From positions 345,671 through 409,670 of the forward strand of contig PEZY01000012.1 in the NCBI GenBank assembly GCA_002773855.1: a stretch of 64,000 bases of DNA. The letters run 5' to 3'. The stretch comes from Candidatus Buchananbacteria bacterium CG10_big_fil_rev_8_21_14_0_10_33_19. GTDB lineage: Bacteria; Patescibacteria; ABY1; 2-01-FULL-39-33. The notes beneath the pieces are model-generated. The model made no database searches. It worked only from the letters and a program-made list of their open reading frames with translations, and had not been told where the DNA came from. Each line of letters begins with the position of its first letter. Position 1 is the stretch's first letter. The translations under genes and the position numbers were made by a program. Of this stretch, positions 7,887 to 16,478 are shown piece after piece.

Positions 7887-8573
7887 TTAAATTACATATT
7901 TACCAACTTTTTGATCTTGACTTACTTCCCCATTTTCTATGGTTACTACTCGCTTCTTTAGACCATTAACCACATCTTTATCGTGAGAGACTAAAACCAC
8001 AGTAGTGCCAAATTCATTTATTTTTAATAATAAATCAATAATTTCTTTAGAATTAATAGCGTCTAAATTACCAGTTGGCTCATCAGCTAATAATATTTTT
8101 GGTCGATGAATTAAAGCTCGAGCTATGGCTACACGTTGCTTTTCACCACCAGACATTTCCTGAGGGTAGCGATCTAATTTATCGCCCAAATCTACAATTT
8201 TTAAAACTTGAGGCACGATACTGTTAATGCGACTTTTAGTAGCTCCAGAAACTTCTAAGGCAAAGGCTACGTTTTCAAAAACAGTTTTTTTAGGCAATAA
8301 TTTAAAATCTTGAAAAACTACCCCTATCTGTCTACGTAGTGATGGCACTTGGCGACTTTTAATATTGGTAATGTCCCAACCACCAACAATAATTTTACCT
8401 TCACTAGAATCTGGTTTAATTTCCGAAATAAGCAAGCGAGCTATGGTAGTCTTACCAGAACCAGATTGACCGACTATCGACACAAACTCACCTGGCTCGA
8501 TATGCAGATTGATATTTTTTAGAGCCACAGTATTGGGTTCAAAAGTTTTACTGATATTTATAAGATGAATCAT
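7887..8573 (-). CDS. ftsE: Cell division ATP-binding protein FtsE
   Basis: This is a 228-residue ABC ATPase of the usual FtsE length. Seen: Walker A GQSGSGKT (35-42), Q-loop VVFQDFKLLP, signature MSGGEKQR, Walker B LLADEPTGNLD and the switch His in LVSHD. It precedes ftsX and follows an exported RlpA-like protein gene by 7 nt, so a cell-wall remodelling operon is likely. Confidence 0.95.
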   Translation of the reverse strand: MIHLINISKTFEPNTVALKNINLHIEPGEFVSIVGQSGSGKTTIARLLISEIKPDSSEGKIIVGGWDITNIKSRQVPSLRRQIGVVFQDFKLLPKKTVFENVAFALEVSGATKSRINSIVPQVLKIVDLGDKLDRYPQEMSGGEKQRVAIARALIHRPKILLADEPTGNLDAINSKEIIDLLLKINEFGTTVVLVSHDKDVVNGLKKRVVTIENGEVSQDQKVGKYVI

Positions 8574-8580
8574 ATATAAA

Positions 8581-9399
8581 TTATTTTATCTCAATGGGGG
8601 TTACTTTAACACTTGATATAATGCCAACACCAGTGCTAGTGGCTAGTTCTAAAAAGGCAGCTTTAGATAAATCCAACACTCTTTCCTGACACGGACCCAT
8701 CAAAGCTTGTTCACGTTCTGTCCAATCAGCGCATTTTTTAGGGCCATAATCTTTAATTGTGACCACTACTTCTTTATTGTTATACATATTATGCACTAAA
8801 ACTTTGGAATCTATAGCAAAATCACGACTAGCAGCTATTAGTTCACCTTGATATTTCGGATAAACATACCAAGAAGCCTTGCCGATAATTTCTGATTCAT
8901 TAAAAATAGCTAACATAATTTTTTTACGTTTTGGTAACTCAACAGTTAAAGTTTTATTTAATTCATCTCTCACTGATTCTAATTTTACAAATTGCAATAT
9001 TGTCCAATCAAAAAAGTAAACTTCTTTATAATGATCATCTGATTCATATTTAAGGGTAGCTGTTGGCTGAATAGCAAAGCTAGTATCAGAAATAGGGGTA
9101 AAATTAATAAAATATAAATCGGTAGCTGGAGATTTGCCTTCAGGAATAGTGAAAAAATTACCAATACTGTCTTTATCAACTATTGTTAACATTTTGAGAG
9201 TTAATTTTTCAGAAGTTGAATTAGCAAAAAACCTTAAACTTATATCATTATTATCTTCTGGAACTAAATCATAATCTTCTACAATCGGATAATTTATTGT
9301 CTTAAAATATAGCCAATCTCTGGCTAAGGCAAAATTTGAATTAAGAACTGACAGCAAAATAAAGAATATAAATATGAATAGTGACAACTTTAATCTCAT
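8581..9399 (-). CDS. Exported protein with C-terminal RlpA-like double-psi beta-barrel
   Basis: I take the start at 9399 (272 residues), which puts a signal peptide (MRLKLSLFIFIFFILLSVL) at the N-terminus; the longer ORF to 9465 would overlap tRNA-Thr. The last 100 residues read GKASWYVYPKYQGELIAASRDFAIDSKVLVHN..., followed by VTIKDYGP and an ERVLDLSKAAF motif. This is the RlpA/expansin-type barrel seen in lytic transglycosylases and cell-wall binding proteins. The middle domain is unknown. Linkage to ftsEX suggests a role in wall cleavage at division, which is inference. Confidence 0.8.
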   Translation of the reverse strand: MRLKLSLFIFIFFILLSVLNSNFALARDWLYFKTINYPIVEDYDLVPEDNNDISLRFFANSTSEKLTLKMLTIVDKDSIGNFFTIPEGKSPATDLYFINFTPISDTSFAIQPTATLKYESDDHYKEVYFFDWTILQFVKLESVRDELNKTLTVELPKRKKIMLAIFNESEIIGKASWYVYPKYQGELIAASRDFAIDSKVLVHNMYNNKEVVVTIKDYGPKKCADWTEREQALMGPCQERVLDLSKAAFLELATSTGVGIISSVKVTPIEIK

Positions 9400-9438
9400 T
9401 ATGTTATACTGATTTTTATTAATTATTGTTAACAACAC

Positions 9439-9511
9439 GCCCATGTAGCTCAATTGGTAGAGCAACGGTATCGTAAACCGTAGGTTATCGGTTCAATTCC
9501 GATCATGGGCT
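9439..9511 (+). tRNA. tRNA-Thr (anticodon CGT)
   Basis: The acceptor is GCCCATG/CATGGGC with discriminator T, the D arm is TAGCTCAATTGGTAGAGC, the anticodon stem ACGGT/ACCGT holds loop ATCGTAA (anticodon CGT), and the T arm is ATCGGTTCAATTCCGAT. It is the only plus-strand tRNA here, divergent from the RlpA-like gene and convergent with the foldase gene. Confidence 0.92.
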
Positions 9512-9516
9512 CAATC

Positions 9517-10944
9517 TTAAATATACCGTTTTATCACAGTATTATCAAATAAACTCTTAATGTATAACTCGGTATCAACTGTAATTAATATTTGATTTAA
9601 TTTAATGCTTTGTTTACCAGAATCTTCATCAATTAACTTAGATTCTACCTGATAAATATGATAACCCCAATCATCTCTAACCACCTGATTATACACTTCT
9701 CCATCATTTAAAGAAAATAGAGCTGATTCCAGCTCAGCTGGCAGTTCACCTTGGCTATACCAACCTATGTCACCATTTTGATTTAAATTTGATGAATCGT
9801 TGGAATATTGTAAGACTAATGTCTTAAAATCAGCGTCTGATTGTTGGGAGATAGCTAGCGCGTCGTTAGCATTTTTAAGAGCTTCTTTGGTTACATCTAA
9901 ACTTTCATCATCAATAATTATTTTTCCCAGAACATCAACAGCTAAAATTGGCATTAACACATTTTGTTTAAATGTAGCTAAATCCATGCCGTAAGTGCTT
10001 TTTATATCTTCAATAGCTTTACTCTCGGAACCAATTTGTTTTATAACGCTTTGCATTTCAGTGTCTAATTGCTCTGGAGTTATTGACTGACCATATTTTT
10101 TAAGTTCATTTTCAATAATATTGACAGATACCAAGCGATTAAAAATTTGTTCTTTAGTTTTATCACTGTTTACGGCAGTTGCATTATCATTAAGCTCTAA
10201 TACACTCTTAACGATACTTAAATCTTTGTAATAATTAGCCAAACTAATAGTTCGACCATCAACACTGCCAGCTGGTAGTGGTAGGACATTAATAACCTTC
10301 TGACTAACAACGCCGTTCCAACCTAACTTATAAATACCAAAAACGTCAACACCTAAAGCAGCTACTAATCCTAAAATTAAAAATACAGCAGCACCTAAAA
10401 TAAACATTTTTAAATTGCCAATTTTCAGTTTAGGTTTAGATATCCTCAAAGAACTAATAGATGGCCTAACAGAGCTATCTGGTCTAAAAAATAATTCTCG
10501 TTCTTTAGCCCTATCCTCTGGTGTTCTTGTTTTTTTCTTAGTAACTGGACTAGGTGCTGGTGTTAATTTTCTTTCGATTTTAGGCTTTGGAGTAGGCTTT
10601 TTCTTAATTGCAGTAGATTTTTTAATAGAGGTTTTTTTTCTTGGTGCATGTTTAGAAGTTGCCTTAACCTCATCAATTTTTGGTTTAATTACTTGTTTAG
10701 TTTCTTTTTTAATAATTTCCTTAGAAATATCAGTTTTCATTGCCTTTTTATTTACAATTGGCTTAGTTTTTGGTTTTTCTTCAACAATCTTAATCGGAGC
10801 AGGTTGAGCATTTTTTCTCACTGCTGGTGTTATTTTCTTATTTTTTGGCTTAATAAATAATTTTTCATTTTTACTAATTTCTGCCAAAACTTCTTTTTTT
10901 AATCTTAGTTTTTTTTCTGGTGTTAAATTGTAACTTGAAGCCAT
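9517..10944 (-). CDS. Membrane-anchored PpiC/SurA-type peptidyl-prolyl isomerase
   Basis: The protein has 475 residues. Residues 1-170 are a Lys/Pro-rich, probably disordered cytoplasmic tail, followed by one membrane helix (about 178-200). An external SurA-N-like helical region comes next, then a parvulin domain with the NGDIGWYSQGELPAELESALFSLNDGEVYNQVVRDDWGYHIYQV signature. It should help fold exported proteins. It is 16 nt downstream of the FtsB-like gene. The very long basic N-terminal tail is unusual for PpiC proteins. Confidence 0.85.
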   Translation of the reverse strand: MASSYNLTPEKKLRLKKEVLAEISKNEKLFIKPKNKKITPAVRKNAQPAPIKIVEEKPKTKPIVNKKAMKTDISKEIIKKETKQVIKPKIDEVKATSKHAPRKKTSIKKSTAIKKKPTPKPKIERKLTPAPSPVTKKKTRTPEDRAKERELFFRPDSSVRPSISSLRISKPKLKIGNLKMFILGAAVFLILGLVAALGVDVFGIYKLGWNGVVSQKVINVLPLPAGSVDGRTISLANYYKDLSIVKSVLELNDNATAVNSDKTKEQIFNRLVSVNIIENELKKYGQSITPEQLDTEMQSVIKQIGSESKAIEDIKSTYGMDLATFKQNVLMPILAVDVLGKIIIDDESLDVTKEALKNANDALAISQQSDADFKTLVLQYSNDSSNLNQNGDIGWYSQGELPAELESALFSLNDGEVYNQVVRDDWGYHIYQVESKLIDEDSGKQSIKLNQILITVDTELYIKSLFDNTVIKRYI

Positions 10945-10960
10945 AATATATAATATTTAT

Positions 10961-11386
10961 TTATTTTTCAAAAAAATATAACCACCATTTTTTGTAATTG
11001 GGGTCGTTTATATTATCACGAGACACTACTACCCCTCCTAACACTTCTGAATTTTGATCAATGGTATTATTGTTTAAATTATTATCTCTTACTACTAGTA
11101 CCACATTTTCACCAGGCTTTCTGAGACCAAATTTTAATCTCGCTTCTTTCTCTAATTGCCTACTGGTAGTCCAAGAGTCTATCAACTGACTAATTTCCGA
11201 ATTCTCTTTTTCTAAACGATCAACATCAACTCGGTATTGTTTAATTTTTTCGTCAATTTGGTGACGATTTACCACTTCTTTGATTAAATTAATACTCAAA
11301 AAGACAGTGACTACTATACAAACAACAATTATTACTCTGGAACGAGAAAAATATTGTTTTATGATTTTTTTATATCTTCTTAACAT
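10961..11386 (-). CDS. FtsB/DivIC-like septum protein
   Basis: This 141-residue bitopic protein has a basic N-terminus, one membrane helix (17-37) and then a coiled coil (about 40-75). The ARLKFGLRKPGENVVLV segment is typical of the FtsB/DivIC/FtsL family that links septal proteins. The C-terminal 45 residues are Asn-rich and not conserved. A TATAAT box ends 4 nt before the ATG. Confidence 0.8.
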   Translation of the reverse strand: MLRRYKKIIKQYFSRSRVIIVVCIVVTVFLSINLIKEVVNRHQIDEKIKQYRVDVDRLEKENSEISQLIDSWTTSRQLEKEARLKFGLRKPGENVVLVVRDNNLNNNTIDQNSEVLGGVVVSRDNINDPNYKKWWLYFFEK

Positions 11387-11409
11387 TTATATTATAACAC
11401 AAAAAATAA

Positions 11410-12009
11410 TTAATTAGAAATTAGTCGATTAAATTTATCCTCACCTAGTCTTTTTTTTATTCTACTTAAAATTTTTATGGCTTCTTTACCGGCTATCTCA
11501 CCCTTGGCTTCAAAATAATTTTCTCTTTGGTTAATAATTTTACTAACTACTAAAGCTGGGTATTTAATTGATTTTAATTCTATAAAACTATTTTTATCAT
11601 TTATAAAATATATATAAATATGACCCAAACTAAATATTGTTTTAAGTAACCCATTTGTTTGATGATTAACATCTTGAATTTTACCATATAAAACAATACT
11701 TGATGAACTATTTAAAAAACCCAAACGCTCCATATCAATTAATCGTTTATTGGTGATAACCAGAGCAGTATTAGAATAAATTAAATAAACTCTATAGATT
11801 AATAATAAAGCTATAATAACTACACTAAAAAATAAAATAACTCCCCAAGTGCCCTGAAGAAATAAAGGGTAAATTAAAAAAAATGGCAATAAAATCATAG
11901 AGATAGCCATAAAAAGTGGTCTAAAATAATGCCACAAAGATTTTCTAATCACATCTATGATTACTTCATTATCAGCAATGTTTATTTTTTTAATTAATTT
12001 ATTAGACAT
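11410..12009 (-). CDS. Membrane protein with bacterial PH domain (YdbS-like)
   Basis: The protein has 199 residues. Two helices (about 28-50 and 56-78) are followed by a bPH_2 domain with ALVITNKRLI and the KIQDVNHQ region. Its start overlaps the end of the P-type ATPase gene by 8 nt, so the two are translationally coupled. The function of these PH-domain membrane proteins is not known. Confidence 0.75.
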   Translation of the reverse strand: MSNKLIKKINIADNEVIIDVIRKSLWHYFRPLFMAISMILLPFFLIYPLFLQGTWGVILFFSVVIIALLLIYRVYLIYSNTALVITNKRLIDMERLGFLNSSSSIVLYGKIQDVNHQTNGLLKTIFSLGHIYIYFINDKNSFIELKSIKYPALVVSKIINQRENYFEAKGEIAGKEAIKILSRIKKRLGEDKFNRLISN

Positions 12010-14740
12010 TTAATGTTATCATTTCTTTATTTTTGCTAATCGGCGGTTGTTTTTTATAATTGCTTTTCCTTTTAACTATAAAATAATGTTTTACTATTTC
12101 AATAGCAGTTATTTTAATTAATCCTAATGACAGAATAACCAACCATTCCCGACCATTTAAACTAACTGTTTTAAATATAGTCTGTAAAAATGGTACGTAT
12201 ACAGCTGAGATTAAAATAAAAAAAGCAATAATTACAGCACCGACTAAATACAAATTACTAAAGATATTTTTTGTAAAAATACTGTGCCTAAGCGATCTAA
12301 CACTAAACACATAAAGCAATGAATCTATGCCAAGGGCAGTAAATATTATAGTCCTAATATGATCTAATCTACCTTCGCCCATAGTGTTAAGTAGATAGAT
12401 AAACAGTATAAACAGGATAATATCAGTGATAATACCAATGATAAATATTAACACTTTCATTTCTTTATTTAGAATAGGTTCACTTTTTTTTCTGGGCTTA
12501 TCTTCCATAATTTCTGATTCGCCTGGCTCTAAAGTTAAGGCAATATTAGGCAAGCCATCAGCTACCAAATTAATCCACAAAATTTGAGTGGCTAAAATTG
12601 GCAATGGCAATCCAACTAATAATGAGCCAGTGATTAAAATTAATTCAGAGAAACTGTCTGATAGAAGATATAAAACTACTTTTCTAATATTCTCAAATAT
12701 TATTCTTCCCTGTTCGATAGCGGCCACAATAACTTTAAAATTATTGTCCAATAATATAATATCTGCTGTCTCTTTAGTAACGTCAGAACCATCACCCAAG
12801 GCAATGCCAATATCGGCACTCTTCAGGGCTGGGGCGTCATTAATACCATCGCCAGTCATGGCTACTACTTCTCCTCTAGCCTGCCAAGCGTCAACTACTC
12901 TTAATTTATGGCGTGGTTCAACTCGAGCATAAATATCTATATTAACCACTCTTGCCTGCAACTCTTCATCTGTCCAATTATCGAGCTCACTACCTTCAAC
13001 TATATTGCCATCAGTTTTAAACCCAAGCTCATCAAAAATAGCTTTAGCTGTTAGCCGATGATCACCAGTGATAACCACCGTTCTAATACCAGCTGATTTA
13101 CAAAGCAATAAAGCTTCTTTCGCTTCTCTCCTAAGTGGATCTTTAATAGCCACAAAGCCCAGAAAGGTTAAATTTTTTAATTCATCATTACAATTTTTAA
13201 AGTCATGGCCAGTCTTATAAGCAAAAGCTAATAGACGTAAACCTTTCTTGGTCATGGCTTCATATTTCTTCTTTAAATAATTTAGTTTTTCAAGAGTTAA
13301 TGTTTCAGCCTTGCCACTGATCATTACCTTACTGCAATATTTAAAGATTATTTCTGGAGCTCCTTTTGTAAAAATGTGTTGATGCTCAGCTTTTTTATGA
13401 TTACATAATGTAGCCATAAATTTTTTTTCTGAATCAAAAGGAATTTCATCAAGTTGAATATAATCTTTATGTAATTTTTCTGGTACATAGCCAGATTCAA
13501 TGGCCGCAATAAGTAAAGCCTTCTCTGTTGGACTACCAATTATTTTTAAACTTTCCAGTTCAGCCTCTGGGTTTTCAACTACCGCTGCATTGCATAAAAC
13601 AGACACTTTAGAAATTAAATCTCTAACTTTCTCTACTTCATTTAATTCTTTGGATTTTGTTAGTTGGTATTCTTTATCCGCAGTTATGATTTTAGAAACC
13701 TGCATATTTCCTTCTGTTAATGTGCCAGTTTTATCAGTACATATTACCGATACGCTCCCTAAAGTTTCTGTTGCTACTAACTTTCTGACTAGAGCCTTTT
13801 TCTTTAATATAAATTGCATGCCTATTGTTAAAATAATCGTCACGGCAATTATTAAGCCTTCGGGAATAGCCGCCACTGCTAAGGCAACTGCTGTGATAAA
13901 CATTTCCAATGGATCTTTATTTAAAAGAATCCCCACAAAAAATATAAGTGAACTTAGAATTAAAACTAAAACAGTCAGCCAATTACTAAATTGAGATAAA
14001 CCTTTTTGCAAGGGAGTTTTCTCTTCTTTAGTGTCTTTAATTAATGACGTTATGGCTCCAATTTCTGTATGAATTCCAATTTCACAAACCAAAGCTGTAG
14101 TCTTACCCCTAACCACTAAAGTACCCATATAAACCATGTTTTTCCGATCGGCTAGATAGGTGCCAGTTTTTAAAATTTTATTATTTTTAGATGAAGGTGA
14201 AGATTCTCCAGTTAATGTAGCCTCGGTTGTTTGTAAATCTTTTGAATCGATAACTCGGCAATCAGCTGGCACTTTATCACCGGCTTGAATAAAAACAATG
14301 TCACCTGGCACTAAATCTATGGCATCAATTAATTTCTCATTACCATCACGTAAAACTCTAGCCGTATTTTTGACTATTTTTTTGAGCTGAGAAACAGCTT
14401 TATTAGCTTTATTTTCTTGCCAAAAACCAAAAATCGTATTAATTATGACCGCAAAAAATATTACTAAGGCGTCAGTTATATCACCCAAAAATAAAGAAAC
14501 TGAGCCAGCTACTAGTAAAACATAAACCAGGGGCGATTTTAGCTGACTAATTAATATTCCTAAAGCTGAAAATTGTTTTTCGGCTGGAATTTTATTGAAG
14601 CCATATTTTTTTTGAATCTTTTCATGATCTTTGGAACTTAAACCATCTTTACTACTTTTTAACTTCTTAAAACAATCAACTACTGACAATGAATACCAAT
14701 GTATTCTTGTGAATTCTGGTTTATTTTTTTTAACTGTCAT
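12002..14740 (-). CDS. P2-type cation-transporting ATPase, probably Ca2+
   Basis: The protein has 912 residues with the full P-type order: Cation_ATPase_N domain, TGES (177-180), PEGL in M4 (293-296), phosphorylation motif DKTGTLT starting at Asp336, the hinge TGDGINDAPALK, and C-terminal helices. The PEGL motif and NLVADGLP in M6 place it nearest to SERCA/PMR1-type P2A pumps; ion specificity is inferred. A TATAAT box lies about 60 nt upstream. Confidence 0.92.
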   Translation of the reverse strand: MTVKKNKPEFTRIHWYSLSVVDCFKKLKSSKDGLSSKDHEKIQKKYGFNKIPAEKQFSALGILISQLKSPLVYVLLVAGSVSLFLGDITDALVIFFAVIINTIFGFWQENKANKAVSQLKKIVKNTARVLRDGNEKLIDAIDLVPGDIVFIQAGDKVPADCRVIDSKDLQTTEATLTGESSPSSKNNKILKTGTYLADRKNMVYMGTLVVRGKTTALVCEIGIHTEIGAITSLIKDTKEEKTPLQKGLSQFSNWLTVLVLILSSLIFFVGILLNKDPLEMFITAVALAVAAIPEGLIIAVTIILTIGMQFILKKKALVRKLVATETLGSVSVICTDKTGTLTEGNMQVSKIITADKEYQLTKSKELNEVEKVRDLISKVSVLCNAAVVENPEAELESLKIIGSPTEKALLIAAIESGYVPEKLHKDYIQLDEIPFDSEKKFMATLCNHKKAEHQHIFTKGAPEIIFKYCSKVMISGKAETLTLEKLNYLKKKYEAMTKKGLRLLAFAYKTGHDFKNCNDELKNLTFLGFVAIKDPLRREAKEALLLCKSAGIRTVVITGDHRLTAKAIFDELGFKTDGNIVEGSELDNWTDEELQARVVNIDIYARVEPRHKLRVVDAWQARGEVVAMTGDGINDAPALKSADIGIALGDGSDVTKETADIILLDNNFKVIVAAIEQGRIIFENIRKVVLYLLSDSFSELILITGSLLVGLPLPILATQILWINLVADGLPNIALTLEPGESEIMEDKPRKKSEPILNKEMKVLIFIIGIITDIILFILFIYLLNTMGEGRLDHIRTIIFTALGIDSLLYVFSVRSLRHSIFTKNIFSNLYLVGAVIIAFFILISAVYVPFLQTIFKTVSLNGREWLVILSLGLIKITAIEIVKHYFIVKRKSNYKKQPPISKNKEMITLNV

Positions 14741-14844
14741 GTAATAAAATAATTAATAAAATATTATCAACACTTAAGAAGATTTATTAATATATTATAA
14801 CATAATTACTTAATTAAACTAAAATTATTATAAAAATTTTTAAA

Positions 14845-14872
14845 ATAAAAAACCCAAGTTTTTCAACTTGGG
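14845..14872 (-). terminator. Terminator of the PhoH gene
   Basis: An 8-bp stem (CCCAAGTT/AACTTGGG) is followed by a T-run on the minus strand, 19 nt after the PhoH stop codon. Confidence 0.85.
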
Positions 14873-14890
14873 AATAATTTTTTTATTTAA

Positions 14891-16309
14891 TTAACAAAGA
14901 ACAGTAGCAGCCAACTCGGCTACTGCTGATCGTTCACTTTTAAACATAGTCATATGACCAAACATATCATAACCCTTGAGTCTTTCAACTACGTAGGTTA
15001 GACCGTTATTGATTGGCGAGAGATATGGCGTATAAATCTGATTAGGATCGCCAGTTAAAATTATCTTGGAATTTTCACCAACTCGAGTAATCAAAGCCGC
15101 AATTTGGCGAGGCGTCAAATTTTGAGCCTCATCGACAATAATAACACAATGATGTTTAGTTGATCCCAGGGCAAAATTAATGGGCTTTATTTCCATTAAG
15201 CCATCATGAATATATTCAGCTACTGGATCAACGTAATTAGTATCACCATCCTTTTTATACTTCTTACCCAAAATGAGACGCATGTTTTCAATAATTGGTC
15301 CACAATAGGGAGCAAATTTTTCAGATTCAGAGCCTGGTAGATAGCCGAGTGATTTAGCAATTTCAATATTTGGCCGCCAAACCAATATTCGACTGGGTTT
15401 ACCATCGTGTTGATGAGTAAATGCTCCATCACCGAGCAACTTCATGGCCGCTAATATAGCAAGTAGCGTTTTACCGGTACCGGCCTTGCCAACCAAGGTG
15501 GCTATTTTAATATTAGGATTAAGCAACATATCATAAGCCAAGGCTTGCTCAGTATTAATCGGTCCCTTAGCCAATAAACCTCTTTTAGTAGGATCCATTG
15601 GCTTAGGCTTATGGACATAGATAAAAATATTATTAGCTTTGTCATAAATAGCCAAAGTATATTTATCGCCAAATGTTAAATAACAACAAGCATTTGGCAG
15701 TAATCCACTAGCTTCTGGTAATTCAATAATTTGAGTCGCTTCAATTTTACCATTAGACCCTAACTCAGCTTTAAGATGGGCTAATTTTAATGGCAATGGA
15801 ATAGTCACTACTCCAGAATACAAATCACCCAAAGTATTTATCTGTTGATCATGAGTATAATCTTCTGTGTTGATACCACACGAGTCGGCTTTAAGTCGAA
15901 GATTAATATCTTTGGTTAGTAAAATAACATTGTTGGGCTTTTTCTTTTTTTGCCAGGCCACAGCTACTAATAAAATTCGATTATCATTATTTCGCTCGAG
16001 CTCATCAGGGAGTTCTTTCCAATCAGCCCTAGCGTAATCAACATACAACATACCACCAGCATCGGTGGGGATGCCAGTTTTAAGAGTCCGATGATGTTGC
16101 GCGCCTTTGTTTCTGTAGTAATCAAGTTTCCTAGAAACTTCTCGGCAGCTGATGCCCAATAAATCTTGACCATTCTTACCCTTATCAAGCTCTTCAGTGG
16201 CTCGCAATGGAATCACAATATCATTATTTCCCAAATGCTCAATAACACCTGGATCATGTATTAGGACGCTAGTGTCCAGTATAAAAATTTTTTTCTCAGT
16301 TTTTGACAT
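14891..16309 (-). CDS. PhoH family protein with N-terminal PIN domain
   Basis: The protein has 472 residues. The N-terminal PIN nuclease domain starts KIFILDTSVLIHDP and has further acidic residues (ATEELDKGK). The C-terminal PhoH ATPase domain contains GKAGTGKT and a Walker B of VIIVDEAQNLTP, then ILTGDPNQI. This PIN-PhoH fusion (PhoH2/YlaK type) is an RNA helicase/RNase in studied species. A good AGAAGGAG binding site precedes the ATG, with a promoter at 16421-16449. Confidence 0.9.
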   Translation of the reverse strand: MSKTEKKIFILDTSVLIHDPGVIEHLGNNDIVIPLRATEELDKGKNGQDLLGISCREVSRKLDYYRNKGAQHHRTLKTGIPTDAGGMLYVDYARADWKELPDELERNNDNRILLVAVAWQKKKKPNNVILLTKDINLRLKADSCGINTEDYTHDQQINTLGDLYSGVVTIPLPLKLAHLKAELGSNGKIEATQIIELPEASGLLPNACCYLTFGDKYTLAIYDKANNIFIYVHKPKPMDPTKRGLLAKGPINTEQALAYDMLLNPNIKIATLVGKAGTGKTLLAILAAMKLLGDGAFTHQHDGKPSRILVWRPNIEIAKSLGYLPGSESEKFAPYCGPIIENMRLILGKKYKKDGDTNYVDPVAEYIHDGLMEIKPINFALGSTKHHCVIIVDEAQNLTPRQIAALITRVGENSKIILTGDPNQIYTPYLSPINNGLTYVVERLKGYDMFGHMTMFKSERSAVAELAATVLC

Positions 16310-16420
16310 ACTATACTCCTTCTATGTCGTTAGGCTAATTGTAACTGAGTAGATACTAAATTTAAAAGTGATTATTTTGTAAAGAACTACTAAACTATCG
16401 TGATTTTTATTTGTGATTAG

Positions 16421-16449
16421 ATACTACAATTTTTTTTATAATTTGTCAA
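16421..16449 (-). promoter_or_regulatory. Promoter of the PhoH gene
   Basis: TTGACA at 16444-16449, a 17-nt spacer and TAGTAT at 16421-16426 on the minus strand. The leader is about 105 nt; I see no clear element in it. Confidence 0.65.
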
Positions 16450-16478
16450 AGGTTGTTTAAAATAAGCTAAATAAATCA

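Noticed and set aside
10415..10807. Plus-strand hydrophobic ORF opposite the PpiC-like gene
   Set aside because: It is the complement of the Lys/Pro-rich tail of the real gene, which reads as Phe/Leu/Gly-rich in reverse.
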